Shown here: positions 1 through 9,254 of the stretch, in pieces
How the letters are laid out: every line of letters starts with the position of its first letter
Position numbering within the stretch: the stretch's first letter is position 1
NCBI RefSeq assembly: GCF_001552355.1
Contig: NZ_BCRA01000033.1
Span: forward strand, 1 to 54,996
Length of the DNA stretch: 54,996 nt
Reading direction: 5' to 3'
Source of the DNA: Microbacterium resistens NBRC 103078
GTDB lineage: Bacteria > Actinomycetota > Actinomycetes > Actinomycetales > Microbacteriaceae
Made by a program: the position numbers and the translations under genes
The notes under the pieces: generated by a model
The model's input: only the letters and a program-made list of their open reading frames with translations
Told to the model about the DNA's origin: nothing
The model's database searches: none

Positions 1-1
1 G

Positions 2-877
2 CTCGCCGCCTCGGCGCCCGCCCATTCGGCCGAGGCGGAGCGACGGACGCTGTCCGCCGCACTCGGTGCGGACGTGCGGGTGGTGCTCGGCGGGACCGGA
101 TTTGTGGGCGCGGACCAGGATCGCCCGGACGCCGGAGCGGTCGCGACGCTGCCGGGCGTGACCGCGGTGACGGAGGTGCGTCACCAGACCATGGCCCTGG
201 GCGGGGGCGACGCCGACTTCGTGGCGGCGGATCCGGGCTTCCTCCCTCTGCCCGCCGCCGCCCGCGGTCCCGCGGACGGGGATGCCGTGCCCGCCGTCAT
301 CACGTCGGCGCTGGCGGCGCGACTCGGCGCCGTTCCGGGGGACACCTTCTCCGGTCTGCTGCGCCGCGCGTCGCAGCGGTTCGAGATCCGCGTCGTCGCC
401 GTCGCCACGGAGATCCCCGGGATCGGCACCGCACCGGGCGTCGCCGCCGACCGGGCGGCGATCGCCGGCGACGCAGGGACGGAGTTCCGTCCGGACGAGC
501 TGTGGCTCCGCACCGGTGACCCCGAGACGGTCGCGGATGAGCTCCGATCCGTGCTCGCGACGTCGGCGCGCATCCTCACGCCCTCGACGGCCAGCGTCGC
601 ACCGCTCGTGCACGGAACGGTCCTCCTGCTCACGGCGGGCGCCGCGGTGGCTGCGGTGATCGCGGTGCTCGGCGCCGGAGCGGCCATCGCCCAGTCCGGA
701 CGCCGGCGGGACGGTGACCGTCGGATCCTGCGCGCCCTGGGGATGACCGATGCGGCGGCACGGGCGGCGCGCGCGGTGGAGACGGCGTCGGTCGTCCTCT
801 TCTCGGTGCTCGGGGGCGTGCTCGCGGGCGTGGCGGTGGGCGCGGTCGTGCTGCCGTTCCTGGGGGTGCTCTCGTGA
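2..877 (+). CDS. FtsX-type ABC transporter permease, 3' part
   Basis: The reading frame is open from the left window edge, so the start and N-terminus lie outside; about 291 codons are visible. The visible part has an extracytoplasmic stretch followed by two hydrophobic segments, one near 610-700 and one at the C-terminus near 790-870. This is the end pattern of FtsX/MacB-type permeases, which act as mechanotransmission or export subunits rather than classical importers. The stop overlaps the GTG of the next permease by 4 bases (GTGA), so the two are translationally coupled. With the second permease and two ATPases it forms one export module. The substrate cannot be told from sequence. Confidence 0.75.
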   Translation, partial: LAASAPAHSAEAERRTLSAALGADVRVVLGGTGFVGADQDRPDAGAVATLPGVTAVTEVRHQTMALGGGDADFVAADPGFLPLPAAARGPADGDAVPAVITSALAARLGAVPGDTFSGLLRRASQRFEIRVVAVATEIPGIGTAPGVAADRAAIAGDAGTEFRPDELWLRTGDPETVADELRSVLATSARILTPSTASVAPLVHGTVLLLTAGAAVAAVIAVLGAGAAIAQSGRRRDGDRRILRALGMTDAAARAARAVETASVVLFSVLGGVLAGVAVGAVVLPFLGVLS

Positions 878-3546
878 GCGGTCCGGGGACGCTGCGGGTC
901 GTGCGTCGGACGGTCTCGACGGCACCCGCGCTCAGCGCGTTCATCATCGTGGTGGTCGCCGTGCTCTCGTTCCTCGGCGCCGCCGCGCCCGTGGTCCTGC
1001 ACGACGCGCGCACGGCCACGATCCAGCGGGAGATCCGGGACCTGCCGCCGACGCTGCGATCGGCCTCGGCGGGCATCGCGGGGCTGCCTCATCTCGACGC
1101 CCGACCGACGCCTGGCGCCGGCGTCTGGGGCGGCGCCATCCGCGACGCGGAGGCCGGGCGGGAGGCGCTGCCGCAACCGCTGCGCGGCCTTCTCGGCGCT
1201 CCCCGCATCGTGTCCCAGCTGGACCCGCTCCCGTCGTTCGCGGAGGGACCGATCCCGAAGAACACGGTCGCGCTGGTGGCGGACCCGCTGTTCGCCGATC
1301 GCACCCGGATCACCCAGGGCCGGGCGCCGGAGAGCGGCGCCGCCGACGCGGTGGAGGTCGCGGTGTCCGAGGAGGTGGCGCGGCAGCTCGAGTGGCCCGT
1401 CGGCACGGCGCGGACGGTCACGGGCGCGCGGCTCCTGCTCACGGGGCTGTTCGCGCCGCGGGCGGACGACCACGGCGACTGGGCGTTCCTGGCCGGGGCG
1501 CTCGAGCCGAGGGTGGAGATCACTCCCGACGGGGACGTCATCCTCAACGCCCTCGCCTTCACGGACCGCGACGAGGTCACGGCGTTCGTCCCCCAGGCGA
1601 AGAACGCCGCGACTCCCGCCTGGATGCTGTTCGACGTGGACCGGCTCGATGCCGAGGACGCGCCGACGGTGGCGCAGCAGCTCCGCCTGCTCGCCTCGAA
1701 CGCCGTGCGGCTGCGTCCGGAGACCGGCGATTTCCACGACACCGGGCTGCTCTACTCCTCGGGCGCGCCCGAGGCCATCGACCGCGCGGTCGCCCGCGGC
1801 GAGGCCATGACGGCGGTGGTCACGGTGGCGGCGATCGGCCCCGTCGCCGTGGCCGTCGTGGCGCTCGCGCTGTGCGGACGCATGCTGGCCCTGCGCCGGG
1901 TGCGCACCGTGCGACTGATGCAGGCCCGGGGCGCCTCCACCGCACAGCTCGTCGCGCTGCTCGGGGGAGAGGGACTGGCCCTCGGTCTCGTCGGCGCTGT
2001 CCTCGGGGCGGGGGCGGCCCTCGTCCTGCCGGGGTGGGACGGGGCCCTCTCGCTGTTCGTCCCGCTGATCCTCGCCCTGGTTCCCGCGGTCGTCCTGCCG
2101 GCGAGCGCGCTCGCGGAGGCGCGGACGCACGCACGGCGGGACCTCGGGGCGCCGGTCGGGGGACGACCGTGGGCGCGCCTGGCCGTCGAGGGCGTCGTCC
2201 TGCTCGCGACCGCGGCGCTCGTCGCGCTCCTGCTGACCCGTCGGACCGTCGCCGGGGCCGTGGATCCGCTGCTGATCGTCCTGCCGGTGCTGCTCGGCGC
2301 GAGCGGCAGCGTCCTCGCCCTCCGGGTCCTGCCTCCGCTGCTGGGCGTGATCGAGCGCCGGGGCGCACGCATGCCGGGGCTGATCGCCCTGCTCGGACCC
2401 GCGCGCGCCCGCCGGGAGCCCTCCGTGCGCACGGCGCCGGTGCTGGCGGTGGTCGTGGGGATCGGAGTGGCCGTCTTCTCCGTCGTGTTCGCCGGGACCG
2501 TGAGCGCGGGCATCGCTCGCACCGCCCAGACGGCGACCGGGGCGGACCTGCGCATCTCCGCCGGCTACGTCCCGCCCGGCGAGGTCGAGCGCATCGCCGG
2601 CATCCCCGGGGTGGAGCGGGTGGCCCCGCTCTACGCGGACCTCGCCGGCGAGCTCGACGCGGGAGCGCGGATGGTGCGGATCCGGCTCTACGTCGTCGAC
2701 CGGCAGGAGCTCGCGGCGGTGCAGGACGGGCGCGCCGCCGCCCTCCCGCTGCCGCCCGCGCTGTCGGAGCCCGCGGACGGCGCCGTTCCGGTCGTGGCGT
2801 CCCGTGCTCTCCTGGACCTCGTCGGACAGGAGGTCGGCGACGTGCTCGAGGTGGGCGGAACGCCGACGCGGGTGGTCGGGGCGGCTCCCGATCTCGTGCC
2901 GTTCGGCTCCGCCACGCGCTGGATCATCGTGGACCGCGCGAACGCCGCGGATCTCGACGTGCGGCGCCCGGCGATCTCGCGGCTGTTCGCGTCGCTGGCG
3001 CCGGGGACGGACGCCGCCGCCGTCGATGCGGCCGTCCGCGACGTCCTCGGGCCCGACATCGAGACCACGGCCCCGGGGCAGATCGTCGAGGAGCTGTCGG
3101 AGGATCCGGCCTATCGCCTCGTGGTGGCGGCGCTCGCCGCGGCCTGTGTCCTGGTGGCTCTGCTGCTCGGCATCACGGTCGCCGTGACGCTCGTGCTGGG
3201 GGCGGCGGGGAGGGGGCGCCTGCTCGCGCTGCTGCGGACGCTCGGCCATCGGCGCCGGGACGATCTCGCCGTGGTGGCGTGGGAGGTGGTGCCGGCGCTG
3301 GCCGTGGCCCTGCCGTTCGGGCTCGTCGCCGGCGCCGGGATGTCGTGGCTCGTCATCGGCGCGATCGACCTGCGCGGTTTCGTCGGCGGGGTGACGCAGC
3401 CGCCGCTGGATGTCGGGGGCGCGCTGCCGGCGGCGGTGATCGGCGGCTTCGTCCTCGTCGCGGCCGTCGCGATCGCCGTGGCGACGAGGATCGCCGGTCG
3501 CGTCGGCTCCGCCGAGGCGATCCGTTCCGGGGACGAGGAAGGATGA
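874..3546 (+). CDS. FtsX-type ABC transporter permease, full length
   Basis: The protein has 890 residues and starts at GTG 874, overlapping the previous permease by 4 bases. It has one N-terminal membrane segment (about residues 14-41), a large extracytoplasmic domain (about 45-310), a central cluster of membrane segments (about 312-500), a second external domain, and three C-terminal segments (about 745-870). This duplicated FtsX layout is typical of large actinobacterial export permeases paired with MacB/LolD-type ATPases. The next ATPase starts 4 bases after the stop. The cargo may be a lipoprotein, peptide or drug; nothing in the sequence decides. Confidence 0.85.
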   Translation: MSGPGTLRVVRRTVSTAPALSAFIIVVVAVLSFLGAAAPVVLHDARTATIQREIRDLPPTLRSASAGIAGLPHLDARPTPGAGVWGGAIRDAEAGREALPQPLRGLLGAPRIVSQLDPLPSFAEGPIPKNTVALVADPLFADRTRITQGRAPESGAADAVEVAVSEEVARQLEWPVGTARTVTGARLLLTGLFAPRADDHGDWAFLAGALEPRVEITPDGDVILNALAFTDRDEVTAFVPQAKNAATPAWMLFDVDRLDAEDAPTVAQQLRLLASNAVRLRPETGDFHDTGLLYSSGAPEAIDRAVARGEAMTAVVTVAAIGPVAVAVVALALCGRMLALRRVRTVRLMQARGASTAQLVALLGGEGLALGLVGAVLGAGAALVLPGWDGALSLFVPLILALVPAVVLPASALAEARTHARRDLGAPVGGRPWARLAVEGVVLLATAALVALLLTRRTVAGAVDPLLIVLPVLLGASGSVLALRVLPPLLGVIERRGARMPGLIALLGPARARREPSVRTAPVLAVVVGIGVAVFSVVFAGTVSAGIARTAQTATGADLRISAGYVPPGEVERIAGIPGVERVAPLYADLAGELDAGARMVRIRLYVVDRQELAAVQDGRAAALPLPPALSEPADGAVPVVASRALLDLVGQEVGDVLEVGGTPTRVVGAAPDLVPFGSATRWIIVDRANAADLDVRRPAISRLFASLAPGTDAAAVDAAVRDVLGPDIETTAPGQIVEELSEDPAYRLVVAALAAACVLVALLLGITVAVTLVLGAAGRGRLLALLRTLGHRRRDDLAVVAWEVVPALAVALPFGLVAGAGMSWLVIGAIDLRGFVGGVTQPPLDVGGALPAAVIGGFVLVAAVAIAVATRIAGRVGSAEAIRSGDEEG

Positions 3547-3550
3547 GGGC

Positions 3551-4456
3551 ATGAGCGACGCGGACGTCTTCTGCGAGGGCCTGGTGCGGATCTTCACCGC
3601 TCAGGGAGTGGAGGTGCAGGCGCTGCAGGGACTGGACCTGCGGATGAACGCCGGCGAGATGGTGGCGCTCGTCGGGGCCTCCGGTTCCGGGAAGTCGACG
3701 CTGCTGGGGATCCTCGCGGGACTCGACACGCCGACGGCGGGTTCCGCGCGGGTCGCGGGGCACGACCTCGTGACGATGCGGGGACCGGAGCGGCGGGAGT
3801 ACCGCCGCCGCAGCGTGGGCTTCGTCTGGCAGCAGTCCGAACGGAACCTGCTGCCGTACCTGACCGCACGCGAGAACATCGCCATGGCGCACGCCGTGGC
3901 GCGGGTCGTCCCGCGGGACGAGCGGACGGCCGCCGCGGACGAGCTCCTGGAGCTGCTGGAGGTGGCCGACGTCGCCGATGCGCGGCCGGCGCAGCTGTCC
4001 GGAGGCCAGCGGCAGCGCGCGGCGATCGCGGTGGCCCTGGCGAACCGCCCGCGGGTGCTCCTCGCCGACGAGCCCACGGGAGAGCTCGACGAGCACACGA
4101 GCGCCGAGGTGCTGGCGGCGATGGAGACGGTCAACCGCGAGCGGGGCGTGACCACCCTGATCGTCACACACGACGCGAGCGTCTCCGAGCACGTCGACCG
4201 AACGGTCCGGATCCGCGACGGGCGCACCTCGACGGAGACGCTGCGCAGCACGCGGACGGATCACGAGGGGCGGGCGGTGCGCGTGGCCGAGGAGTACGCC
4301 GTGCTCGACCGGGCGGGACGCATGCAGCTGCCGGCGGAGTTCGTCGCGGCGCTGTCCCTGCGCGAGCGGGTGCGGCTGGGACTGGAGCCCGATCACGTCC
4401 GGGTGGAGCCGGGGGAGCGTCCCGGCGGCCGGACCGAGGCGGAGGAGACGCGATGA
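3551..4456 (+). CDS. ABC transporter ATP-binding protein with AbrB-like C-terminal tail
   Basis: This is a 301-residue ATPase of the MacB/LolD type that energises the two FtsX permeases upstream. Walker A is GASGSGKST (42-50), the signature LSGGQ is at 149-153, and Walker B VLLADE is near 169-174, followed by an H-loop in VTHDAS. The core ends near residue 225. The last 70 residues hold a segment near 247-290 (EEYAVLDRAGRMQLPAEF, then a hydrophobic strand and DHVRVEP) that reads like a SpoVT/AbrB swapped-hairpin element, a fusion I have seen in other actinobacterial ATPases of this class. Its stop overlaps the next ATPase start (ATGA), so the operon continues. Confidence 0.88.
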   Translation: MSDADVFCEGLVRIFTAQGVEVQALQGLDLRMNAGEMVALVGASGSGKSTLLGILAGLDTPTAGSARVAGHDLVTMRGPERREYRRRSVGFVWQQSERNLLPYLTARENIAMAHAVARVVPRDERTAAADELLELLEVADVADARPAQLSGGQRQRAAIAVALANRPRVLLADEPTGELDEHTSAEVLAAMETVNRERGVTTLIVTHDASVSEHVDRTVRIRDGRTSTETLRSTRTDHEGRAVRVAEEYAVLDRAGRMQLPAEFVAALSLRERVRLGLEPDHVRVEPGERPGGRTEAEETR

Positions 4457-5154
4457 CCGCGGTGCTGCGAGCCGAGAGACTGTCCCGGGTGTATCCCGCG
4501 CCCGCGGGCGACGTCGTCGCGGTCCGCGACGCGGATCTCGAGGTCGGCGAGGGCGAGCTCGTCGTCGTGACCGGCCGCTCCGGATCCGGCAAGACGACGC
4601 TGCTGACCATGCTCGGCGGCCTCGACACGCCGACGACGGGCCGGGTTCTCGTGGACGGCGTCGATCTCGCCGATGCCGCCGCCGACCTGCCGGCACTGCT
4701 CGGCTCCCGGATCGCGTCGATCTTCCAGACGGCGGGGCTCCTGCCGATCCTGTCCGCCGCGGAGAACGTCGAGGTCCCGCTGCGGATCCGCCGTGTCGAC
4801 GCCGCCGAACGGGAGCGTCGCGTCGCGGAGGCGCTCGCCGCCGTCGGCCTCGCCGAGCACGCCCGTCAACGCCCGGGCGAGCTCTCCGGGGGGCAGCAGC
4901 AGCGAGTCGGCATCGCGCGCGCCCTGGTGATGGATCCGGGGATCCTGCTCGCGGACGAGCCGACCGCGCAGCTGGACAGCGAGACGGGAGCCCAGATCAT
5001 GGACCTCATCGCTGCGCTCGTGCACGACCGCGGGACCGCGGCGGTCGTCGCGACGCACGACCCGGCGATGCTCGCCAGGGCGGATCGCGTCCTGGAGCTG
5101 CACGACGGGGTCCTCCGGCCGCGCGGGCCCCGGCTGCGGCGCCGGCGCTCCTGA
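4453..5154 (+). CDS. ABC transporter ATP-binding protein
   Basis: This 233-residue MacB/LolD-type ATPase is the last gene of the export operon. Walker A is GRSGSGKTT (41-49), the signature LSGGQQQR starts at 144, Walker B ILLADEP is near 164-170, and an H-loop lies in VATHDPA. It lacks the C-terminal tail of its neighbour. Two different ATPases with two FtsX permeases suggest a heterodimeric ATPase pair. The ATG overlaps the stop of the upstream gene by 4 bases. A GC-rich 18-bp palindrome follows the stop directly. Confidence 0.87.
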   Translation: MTAVLRAERLSRVYPAPAGDVVAVRDADLEVGEGELVVVTGRSGSGKTTLLTMLGGLDTPTTGRVLVDGVDLADAAADLPALLGSRIASIFQTAGLLPILSAAENVEVPLRIRRVDAAERERRVAEALAAVGLAEHARQRPGELSGGQQQRVGIARALVMDPGILLADEPTAQLDSETGAQIMDLIAALVHDRGTAAVVATHDPAMLARADRVLELHDGVLRPRGPRLRRRRS

Positions 5155-5172
5155 TCGAGCCCCGGGGCTCGA
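5155..5172. terminator. GC-rich palindrome after the ABC operon, possible terminator
   Basis: The perfect 18-bp palindrome TCGAGCCCCGGGGCTCGA starts right after the stop of the second ATPase. It can fold with a 4-base loop, but no T-tract follows, so the terminator role is uncertain. Confidence 0.35.
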
Positions 5173-5204
5173 GCGGCTCCCAGCGGGTGCATCGGGTCGG
5201 CGCC

Positions 5205-5210
5205 TAGGCT
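5205..5210 (+). promoter_or_regulatory. -10 element of a leaderless promoter
   Basis: TAGGCT lies 7 bases before ATG 5218. This spacing puts the transcription start at or next to the A of the start codon, so the glycosyltransferase mRNA is probably leaderless. No Shine-Dalgarno sequence is present. Confidence 0.5.
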
Positions 5211-5217
5211 CGAGCTC

Positions 5218-6705
5218 ATGCGATCCGCGGTGTGCCGATTCCCCCGAGGGAGGCACTACGCGCTCACCTGGGGCATCCCCGACAACTACGGCGGGATGAC
5301 CAGCGCGATGCTGCACCGCACCCGCGCCTTCGTGGCGCTGGGCGGCGTCTCGGTGGACGTGCTCACCCTCGACGACCGGCCGGACTACGCCGCGGTGGAG
5401 GAACGGCTGCGCGCCGCCGGCGAGCTCATCGACGGGATGCGTCTGCGCAACCTGTGGGACGAGCTGCGTGTGAAGCCGCCGTCGGCCCAGCGCGACCCGA
5501 TCAGCCCCGCGGCCCCGCTGGAGCCGGCCGACGGCGACCGGGTCGTCCGCGACGGCGACGTCGTCCTGCTCCGAGAGCGCAAGGACGCGGACGGCCGGTT
5601 CGTCGCCGCCGATCGGTTCCGGAGGGACGGGACCCTTCTCGCGACCGACCGCTCCGTGGACGGCCGACGGGTCGTCATCGTGCACGGCGAGGACGGCGAG
5701 CCGCTCCGGCGGTGGGGATCGACCTGGAAGCTGTACCGCTGGTGGCTGGACCGGATGATCACGCGGATGCCCAGCTACCTGCTCGTGGACTCGAAGACCG
5801 CGGCGCGGTTCGTGGCGACCTATCGGCGCGACCACGTCGTCACGGTGCACATCGTCCACGGAGGTCACCGGCGTGGCGACGCCGCCGGTACCCTCCGCGC
5901 CTCCCGCGAGTACGCGCTGCGTCGGGCGGCGGACTTCGATCTCGTCGTCGTGCTGACCGCGCGCCAGCGGGCGGACCTCGTCGCCGACGGGCTCGCGGGC
6001 GGCGCTCGGGTCAGGGTGATCCCGAACGGCGTGCCGCTGGACGCGACCGCGCACACGCGACACGCGCGGGGTCAGGGCGTCGTCGTCGCCTCCCTGACGG
6101 GGCGCAAGCGCATCGAGCTGGCCGTCGAGGCCGCGGCGCGCGCCGGTCGTGAGCAGGACGGCATCCGCCTCGACGTGTACGGTGAGGGGCCGCGAGAGGA
6201 GGCGGTCCGCGCCCGCGTCCGCGCCGACGGCGCCGAGGAGCGGATCCGCCTCCATGGCTTCCTCCCGGACGCGCGGGCCCGATTCGCCGAGGCGGACTTC
6301 AGCCTGCTGACCTCCACCTCGGAGGGGCTCCCGCTCGTGCTCGCCGAGGCGATGGCGGCCGGGTGCCTTCCGATCGCGTACGACATCCGCTACGGCCCGG
6401 CAGACCTCATCAAGGACGGCGTGAACGGGTTCCTCGTCGAGGACGGCGACGTCGATGCGATGGCGGACAGGATCGTGCGCCTGCAGCGGCTTCCGGAGGC
6501 CAAGGTCGCCGCCATGCGGCGCAGGGCCCGTCACCGCGCCCTGGCGTTCTCGGACGAGGCGGTCACGCGCGCCTGGGCGCGGGAGCTGGGCGCGGCACGG
6601 GACGCCAAGCATCTCGCGGACGCCAAGGAGAAGGGCGCCCTCGTGCGCGCGCGTCGCGTCCTCGGCGTCGTGCGGCGCCGGCTGCGCACTCTCCGCGCCG
6701 GCTGA
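5218..6705 (+). CDS. Glycosyltransferase, GT4-like (GT-B fold)
   Basis: This 495-residue protein is a retaining GT-B glycosyltransferase. The C-terminal half has VIPNGVPLD near residue 265-275 and the donor-binding E-x7-E block within TSEGLPLVLAEAMAAGCLP (about 368-386), followed by a stretch ending in GPADLIKDGVNGFLV. The combination of an N-terminal YALTWGIPDNYGGMTSAML and this C-terminus resembles poly(glycerol-phosphate) glucosyltransferases (TagE-like) and accessory-Sec GtfA enzymes. A cell-wall glycopolymer role is therefore plausible but not shown. No signal peptide is visible, so it should act in the cytoplasm. It converges on the acyltransferase gene with 6 bases between the stops. 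Confidence 0.82.
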   Translation: MRSAVCRFPRGRHYALTWGIPDNYGGMTSAMLHRTRAFVALGGVSVDVLTLDDRPDYAAVEERLRAAGELIDGMRLRNLWDELRVKPPSAQRDPISPAAPLEPADGDRVVRDGDVVLLRERKDADGRFVAADRFRRDGTLLATDRSVDGRRVVIVHGEDGEPLRRWGSTWKLYRWWLDRMITRMPSYLLVDSKTAARFVATYRRDHVVTVHIVHGGHRRGDAAGTLRASREYALRRAADFDLVVVLTARQRADLVADGLAGGARVRVIPNGVPLDATAHTRHARGQGVVVASLTGRKRIELAVEAAARAGREQDGIRLDVYGEGPREEAVRARVRADGAEERIRLHGFLPDARARFAEADFSLLTSTSEGLPLVLAEAMAAGCLPIAYDIRYGPADLIKDGVNGFLVEDGDVDAMADRIVRLQRLPEAKVAAMRRRARHRALAFSDEAVTRAWARELGAARDAKHLADAKEKGALVRARRVLGVVRRRLRTLRAG

Positions 6706-6711
6706 CCGCGC

Positions 6712-7872
6712 TCAGCCGGTCTCGGGCTGTGCGCGGCCGAGACGATCGCCGATCGCGGAGGCCCGGGCGCCGCACCAGGCGCCCACCGTGCGCGACAGGC
6801 GGTGCGACGGGCGTTCGACGAGCCGGTGGAACACCGGAGCCAGGAGGAGGCTGAGCGGGATGCCGAGGAGGCAGGCGAGCCACCAGCGGTCGGGGCCGAG
6901 CGCGTAGCCGAGCGTTCCGAGGATCGGCGCGTGGATCAGGTAGAGGCTGAACGAGACCCGGCCGAGCCACTGCGCCGGAGCCGTGTCGAGCACCCGCGCG
7001 GCGCGCGGCCAGACGATGGCGAGGACGACGATCAGGGCGGCTCCGACCGCGGACAGACCCCACAGGACGTGGTCCGCGGAGCCGCCGCGGGTCGTGATCG
7101 GGCGCGCGAGCCAGCTCGCGATGAGCAAGGCACACGCCGCCGCGAACAGGACCGGGAGGAAGGGGCGCACGCGGGGCCGCGCGGCGAGGGCCCGCAGATC
7201 GTCCAGGTGCACGGCGATCACCGTGCCCAGGAGGAAGACGGGCAGGTAAACGAGCACCTCGTTGCCCGTCAGCCGTCCGATCACGATCACCAGCGCAGCG
7301 CCCGCGGCCACGGCCGCGGAATGCCGGCGCGAGCGCAGCGCCACCCACACGAACACGGGCAGCAGCAGCGAGAAGAAGACCTCCCAGCGCAGGGACCACA
7401 GCACGTTGTCGATGTCGTAGGAGGGACGCATCAGCGACGCCTCGGACAGCAGGGCGCCGGGGGAGACGGACGAGGCCTGCGCATCGCGCATCCACGAGCC
7501 CTCGGGCATCTGTGAGCGATCCCGGGGAAGGAGCACGATGAGCGCCGCGGCGAACAGGAGCGCGGCGGCGACGGGGACGTAGAGGCGCAGCAGCCGCGCC
7601 GGGTAGTAGCGAGCCCAGTCGAAGCCGCCGCGGAGGGCGGGAAGGGCCACGACGATCCCGGACAGGACGAAGAAGATGAGCACGGACTCGGTCCCCGCCA
7701 GCAGCAGCTTGAGCGGGGTCTCGGTCAGCGCCGTCCAGGCCGCGGGGTCCAGCCAAGGACGGGCGACGAGCGAGGCGTGGTACAGCAGGACCACCAGCGC
7801 GGCGACCCCTCGAAGGCCGTCGAGTCCGGTGATCCTGCCCTGCGTCGTCCTGCTGCTACCGCTCTGAGACAT
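6712..7872 (-). CDS. Acyltransferase family 3 (OafA/YrhL-like) membrane protein
   Basis: This 386-residue polytopic membrane protein begins with the family signature (RITGLDGLRGVAALVVLLYH), which includes the catalytic His of acyltransferase 3 proteins. About ten hydrophobic segments follow. Such enzymes O-acylate cell-surface sugars, exopolysaccharides or other envelope molecules. ATG 7872 is preferred over an upstream in-frame ATG because the homologous N-terminus starts there and TAGCGT (7881-7886, minus strand) lies 8 bases upstream. The gene faces the glycosyltransferase, which fits a shared role in envelope glycan decoration. No SGNH domain is fused. Confidence 0.85.
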   Translation of the reverse strand: MSQSGSSRTTQGRITGLDGLRGVAALVVLLYHASLVARPWLDPAAWTALTETPLKLLLAGTESVLIFFVLSGIVVALPALRGGFDWARYYPARLLRLYVPVAAALLFAAALIVLLPRDRSQMPEGSWMRDAQASSVSPGALLSEASLMRPSYDIDNVLWSLRWEVFFSLLLPVFVWVALRSRRHSAAVAAGAALVIVIGRLTGNEVLVYLPVFLLGTVIAVHLDDLRALAARPRVRPFLPVLFAAACALLIASWLARPITTRGGSADHVLWGLSAVGAALIVVLAIVWPRAARVLDTAPAQWLGRVSFSLYLIHAPILGTLGYALGPDRWWLACLLGIPLSLLLAPVFHRLVERPSHRLSRTVGAWCGARASAIGDRLGRAQPETG

Positions 7873-7958
7873 CCCGCTCCACGCTACGTCGCGCGCCTGG
7901 ACGCGACCTGACCGGATGCTCGGCGCCGGATGTCCGAGGCCTCCGGCAGACTGTCCTG

Positions 7959-9243
7959 GTGACGGGAATGAGAGCATTCTGGGCGGCACTGCCCACCCCC
8001 GGTCGGTGGCTGCTGTCCACCGTCGCGATCCAGACCCTGGGGCGCGGCCTGACCCTCCCCTTCACGATCATCTACCTGCACGAGGTGCGGGGGTTCGACC
8101 TCGGGCTGTCGGGGGCGCTCATGAGCGTCATCGCGGTCACCGGGCTCGTCGTGACCGGTCCCGGGGGGCACGCTCATCGACCGGTACGGCGCGCGGCGCG
8201 TGCTCCTCGTCGGGCTCGTGGCGATGATCGCCGGGTGCGCGCTGCTCGCCGTCGCGACGCATCCCGTCACCGCCGCGCTCGCGCTCGTGCTCATCGGCGT
8301 GAACTTCGGGGTCTCCTGGCCGGGATTCAACGCGCTGATCGCGTCGATCGTCGACGGCGAGGTGCGCCAGCAGTACTTCGGCGTGAACTTCGCCCTGGTG
8401 AACCTGGGCATCGGCGTCGGCGGGATCGTCGGCGGGTTCTTCGTCGACGTGCAGCGCCCGGAGACCTTCACCGCGATCTTCCTCGTCGACGCCGCCACGA
8501 GCCTCATCCCGATGGCGCTGCTGCTCGGCCCGCTCCGCCATGTGCGGACCGCGCACGGCCCCGAGGGAGAGGGGGCGGCGCCGGTGGAGGGGTACCGGCG
8601 GATCCTTCGCCGTCCGGCGGTGCTCTGGGTGACCCTCCTCACGTTCCTGTCGGTCTTCATCGGGTACGGGCAGATGGAGGCCGGGTTCCCGGCGTTCGCG
8701 CGTCAGGTCGCCGGGGTGTCGACGCAGGTGGTCGGGCTGTCGTTCGCCGTCAACACGGCGGTGATCGTCCTGCTGCAGTTCGCGGTCCTCCGGCTGATCC
8801 GCGGGCATCGGCGAACCCGGGTGATGCAGGTCATGGCGCTCACCTGGGCCGTGTCCTGGGTGCTGCTGGGCGCCTCGGGACTGCTTCCCGGATCGCTCGT
8901 CGCCGCCATCGGCGTGCTGGCGTACATGGGAGTGTTCGCGTTCGGCGAGACGATGCTCCAGCCCACGGTGCCCGCGGTCTACAACGACCTGGCCTCCGAC
9001 CGCAACCGCGGGCGCTACAACGCGATCAACTCAGCGGCGTTCCAGGGCGGCGCGATCGCCGGGCCGGTCGCGGCGGGCGTGCTGCTCGGGCGCGGGTGGG
9101 ATCTCGGCTTCGTGGCCGTGATGATCCTCGGATGCGCGGCGATCGCCGTCCTCGCGCTGGCGCTGGAACGGCGGCTGCCCGCCGAGGCGAACGGAGCGGT
9201 CGCGTCGCGCGGCACCGTAGCGGAGGAGACCGGGACCCGGTGA
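7959..9243 (+). pseudogene. MFS transporter broken by a +1 frameshift in a G tract
   Basis: Two frames together encode one major facilitator protein of roughly 427 residues. The first frame (GTG 7959 or ATG 7968) runs through the first two membrane helices and is lost at a run of six G (8163-8168). Removing one G restores the loop 2-3 motif (GGTLIDRYGARR), which is the conserved Gx3(D/E)RxGxR signature, and the second frame then continues to 9243. The rest looks intact, with no other disruption seen. The gene is either inactivated, phase-variable by slippage, or carries a base-calling error. It is divergent from the acyltransferase gene. Substrate unknown. Confidence 0.8.
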
Positions 9244-9254
9244 CGGGCGGGGCG

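Noticed and set aside
181..3597. A 1138-codon open frame on the minus strand opposite the permease genes
   Set aside because: The translation is rich in Arg, His, Gly and Pro with no domain; it is an antisense shadow caused by high GC at third codon positions.
5155..5172. Recombination or attachment site at the 18-bp palindrome
   Set aside because: There is no integrase, tRNA end or duplicated copy nearby; a terminator or chance palindrome is simpler.
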